DNA of 20,970 nucleotides from Didymodactylos carnosus (Eukaryota; Rotifera; Eurotatoria; Philodinida; Philodinidae): contig CAJNOQ010003217.1 in NCBI GenBank assembly GCA_905250885.1, positions 1 through 20,970 of the forward strand, in the 5' to 3' direction. This document shows, piece after piece, positions 18,647 to 20,970 of the stretch. Positions within the stretch are counted from its first letter, which is position 1, and each line of letters begins with the position of its first letter. Both the position numbers and the translations under genes were made by a program. The notes beneath the pieces were generated by a model. That model was not told where the DNA came from, did not search any database, and saw only the letters and a program-made list of their open reading frames with translations.

Positions 18647-19798
18647 CTAAAATATATAAAGAAAACATTTGAATTAACATCTTGCATTTAAAAGAATTTA
18701 TGTTGATAAAACGTGAAAAAAGTAAGAGAGCTTCGATTCTCCTTTTATATGAACAAAATATGTCATAACTAAATTAGCACAAACACAACTAGATAATGAA
18801 AATATAGAACTACAAAATAAAGTAAATCATTTCAACTCACAATGCTTGATAAAATTTGCACAGCTTCCGTATGTTTTACATCTCTCAGGTTAATACTATT
18901 CACAGCTAATATGGAATCACCCACATATAACTGCCCGCACCGATCTACTGCTCCTCCTTGATGAATTTCTGAAATTAAAATAGGTAGACCATGCTCTTTA
19001 CCACCCTAAAACAAAAATAACACTTATTAACAAAAAAGTTAGGAGATCAGCAAGCAGAAGTGCCTACAGTGATAGAAATTCCTAAAGCTTCTTTTGGATC
19101 TTTTGTTAAATTCACTATACGTAATTCACCAACTCCTTGACGTTTTTTTAGAGTTTGAAAGTCCTAAATTAGATGAAGACAATGTTTGATGATACTTGAA
19201 ACAATACAAATAAGAGGAGCTGTATGACATATGCCAGTTATAGAACTGGCTTTGAGGTAATCAAGAAAAATTTTATAACTTAGTAAGTAGAAACGGCACA
19301 GAATCAGAAAATGTCAGACTTTGTAGAGAAATGTTTGAATTATAATCGTATGTAAATGAAAATAACTCTGATGATCTGGAAAAATTAGTAAAAACCCATA
19401 ACTATACTTGATAACCGTTGCGACAGTTGTCGACTAACTGTCGAGAATAGTTTGCTAAAGCGTTCAAGTATTTTTCTGTCATATTTTAGTTTTTTTTCTA
19501 CTTATATAACTATACGCAGCAAACATTTTCTTGCAAAATAAGACGTTTCGTAAATCTCTACAATTCGTTTTAACAATGTCAGACGTTTTATTAGATAATT
19601 GTTCAAAGTACTGTTATATGTCCAGAACTTACGTGCCCAGGAGGCATAAATAAATTTTTTTTTGCCACTTGTCTTTCTCTGCAAGCACGTATAACTGTTT
19701 TATGACGATGTAGATGAATTTCAGCTTCTAACTGATTCCACAGTTTTTCGTGATATGGACCTCTGAGATCTCGACCGAGTAATTGTATTTGTTGTATT
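18353..19798 (-). CDS. GOPC: GOPC (Golgi-associated PDZ and coiled-coil protein), 3' four exons, 5' end missing
   Basis: GOPC (also CAL, PIST or FIG) is a Golgi-linked sorting protein whose PDZ domain binds C-termini of membrane cargo. Exons on the minus strand, in coding order: 19633-19798, 19068-19163, 18841-19005 and 18353-18646, the last including the stop. Introns of 469, 62 and 194 bp are GT-AG with phase 0 junctions. The upstream junction needs two bases from an exon outside the window. The protein reads from [14 protein letters not shown] through [19 protein letters not shown], an almost unchanged stretch of the vertebrate protein, to PPGH and then the PDZ domain ([21 protein letters not shown], then [15 protein letters not shown]). 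239 residues are visible. The tail after [11 protein letters not shown] is diverged and polar. Family identity is very strong; the coiled-coil N-terminal half is not seen. Confidence 0.95.
18841..19005 (-). CDS. GOPC: GOPC exon: core of the PDZ domain
   Basis: 55 codons with [49 protein letters not shown] and SSI. The histidine that opens helix B (HTEAV), which selects class I ligands, is kept. The domain is close to the vertebrate one, so cargo specificity is probably similar. The donor is GTGAGT. Confidence 0.95.
19068..19163 (-). CDS. GOPC: GOPC exon: start of the PDZ domain
   Basis: 32 codons, [20 protein letters not shown] then [12 protein letters not shown]. The peptide-binding loop reads ALGI, where the human protein has GLGI. 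The donor is GTAGGC and the junction falls between SIT and GGKEHG, a phase 0 split. Confidence 0.93.
19164..19632 (-). other. GOPC intron (469 bp) with a diverged copy of the 16-kb inverted-repeat family
   Basis: About 19230-19370 resembles one end and the interior of the element at 16035-16262. Shared blocks include CCAGTTATA..(A)CTGG, an AAATTNTTATAA block, and AATGTC followed closely by TTTGTAGAGAAAT. A palindromic CGACAGTTGTCGACTAACTGTCG sequence lies near 19419-19442. It has no coding role. Confidence 0.5.
19633..19798 (-). CDS. GOPC: GOPC exon: end of coiled-coil region and linker
   Basis: One leading base plus 55 codons, from [10 protein letters not shown] to [25 protein letters not shown] and HKTVIRACR are nearly the same as in vertebrate GOPC, while VAKKNLF is lineage-specific. 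The acceptor is a T-run plus AG (19799-19800, minus strand) and the donor is GTAAGT at 19632. Earlier exons must be to the right of the window. Confidence 0.95.
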
Positions 19799-20318
19799 CT
19801 AAAAAAAACAGAACAAAAAAATACAATCAGCGCTACCGTTATATTATTCTAACGGCATGCCAAAAGACTTTCAAGAGTTTTCAAAGGTTTTTTGAAGACA
19901 AAAAGCGAGGTAAAACCAGTTCAAAAACAAAAAGAAGTCTAACAGACATGTTGGATGAGAAGATTGACTCGTGTTTAAGCCTGGAGCCCCTTAACCAAAT
20001 GTCATAATCTCGTATTATAAGGGTTTTGAATGATAATCTGTCATATGGCCTCTTTTTATTTTCAAGAAGGATTTCTAGAAAATCACGGTTTTTTCCACTA
20101 CTTTTTACAGTAAGTAATTTTTGCCAGAAATAGTTTGGATTCTAAAAATTTTTCAAGGATAGTAACTTGTAGAGAAAAATATTAGAGCTGCAATTTTGAA
20201 AATAAAACTTAACGTATATGTCTCACTTTATTAATTATTATATTAACTTTTAAAAATTATAAACTCAACTTGCTTTTGTAAAGTAGATAAATAATGAATT
20301 CAAATACATTGTTGAAAA
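19799..20318 (-). other. GOPC intron sequence, no exon seen
   Basis: On the minus strand I find no segment resembling the GOPC coiled coil and no splice-supported exon. The plus-strand open frame at 19783-20007 starts inside the GOPC exon and is lysine-rich by composition only. The intron is at least about 1.17 kb within the window. Confidence 0.6.
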
Positions 20319-20970
20319 GAGCGTGTGAAAAATACTTTTGAACCGTTTTTCGAAGTTTGTTTGCTCATAACTGACAGCTAAGATGATAAATAAAGAGATT
20401 ATCTGGCAGAAAAAAAATGCCGATCGTAGGTACAAAAAAAGATTTCAGATGAGTTTTATAGCCCTTCCACGGTTTTCCACGGATTTTATTATTTAAAGGA
20501 AAACCTGTCTTTATATGATCTTCGATGCTTTCTCATCGAGATGTTCAAACAGGCAGAGGTACGCCAAAAAAAACGAACCCCTTTAATGAAATGTTTTTAA
20601 TACAACCGAACAAAAATCACTAATTGCTGCCATTTTGTAACGAAAGTGTGCTGAATCCAGTTGTTAAATCAGCTTGGGCAGATATTTACTTTTCGAGCTA
20701 TAACCGTTTTACTGAATCTCTGTCGGTTTGGGCATCTCGATGAGAAAAGCTCACTTTTTTCTGACTTGAAGATATTCAGATGACAGATTCTTCTCCGCCA
20801 GCGTCTGAGCTTTCAAACGATGATACCAGAGTGTTTAGGATATTCTTGATCTTAACCAAACAGATCCTTTTTAGAAGTAATAACTTTTTGACTGCCTTAA
20901 GTATCATCTCAACTGTCAGTTATGAGCAAAAAACTTCCAAAAACGATTCAAAAGTATTTTTCACACGCTC
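20319..20970. mobile_element. Non-autonomous element with terminal inverted repeats of at least 60 bp
   Basis: The left arm (20319-20379, starting GAGCGTGTGAAAAATACTTT) is inverted at 20911-20970, the last bases of the window, with about five differences. A second inverted pair, 20529-20543 and 20733-20747 (TTTCTCATCGAGATG), is nested inside. The interior has no coding capacity. The element sits in a GOPC intron. The window cuts its right edge, so its full length and any target-site duplication are unknown. Confidence 0.8.

Noticed and set aside
1..20970. CRISPR array, bacterial operon or phage-type system
   Set aside because: The window is eukaryotic with spliced genes. The only tandem array (1355-1477) lacks unique spacers and adjacent cas-like genes.

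Overview
The window is strongly AT-rich eukaryotic (animal) nuclear DNA. Its coding exons are split by mostly short GT-AG introns (about 60 to 450 bp, one of 1 kb), codons end mostly in A or T, and the non-coding DNA is rich in small foldback elements. The two genes are clear animal orthologues. The mix of compact introns, low-complexity insertions (N, S, Q, H) and AT bias suits a small invertebrate. A rotifer, perhaps a bdelloid, is my best guess, but the sequence alone does not prove it.

Layout. (a) 1-5472: about 5.4 kb with no gene I can defend. It holds a perfect 98-bp direct repeat (1-98 and 907-1004), a nested inverted-repeat element followed by a short tandem array (1087-1477), and small hairpins. 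(b) 5473-15652, plus strand: a complete soluble adenylyl cyclase (adenylate cyclase type 10, ADCY10 family). I resolve it into 11 exons whose splice phases all agree and which join into one 2457-residue reading frame. It carries the two class III cyclase domains C1 and C2, a STAND/AAA-type NTPase module and a long helical C-terminal region. Introns 7 and 9 carry foldback sequences. (c) 15653-18352: intergenic, with a 228-bp inverted-repeat element and a perfect 15-bp-stem hairpin. (d) 18353-19798, minus strand: the last four exons of a GOPC orthologue (Golgi-associated PDZ and coiled-coil protein, also called CAL or PIST). They encode the end of the coiled-coil region, the linker, the PDZ domain and a diverged tail; the 5' exons lie beyond the window. 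(e) 19799-20970: GOPC intron, with a 60-bp terminal-inverted-repeat element running to the window edge.

The two genes converge tail to tail. The cyclase would make cAMP inside the cell; GOPC would sort membrane cargo at the Golgi. In mammals both touch CFTR biology, but nothing here shows that they work together. The most interesting protein observation is that the cyclase keeps its catalytic residues while three of the four bicarbonate-contact positions known from the human enzyme differ, including the key arginine. I found no wholly new multi-gene system.
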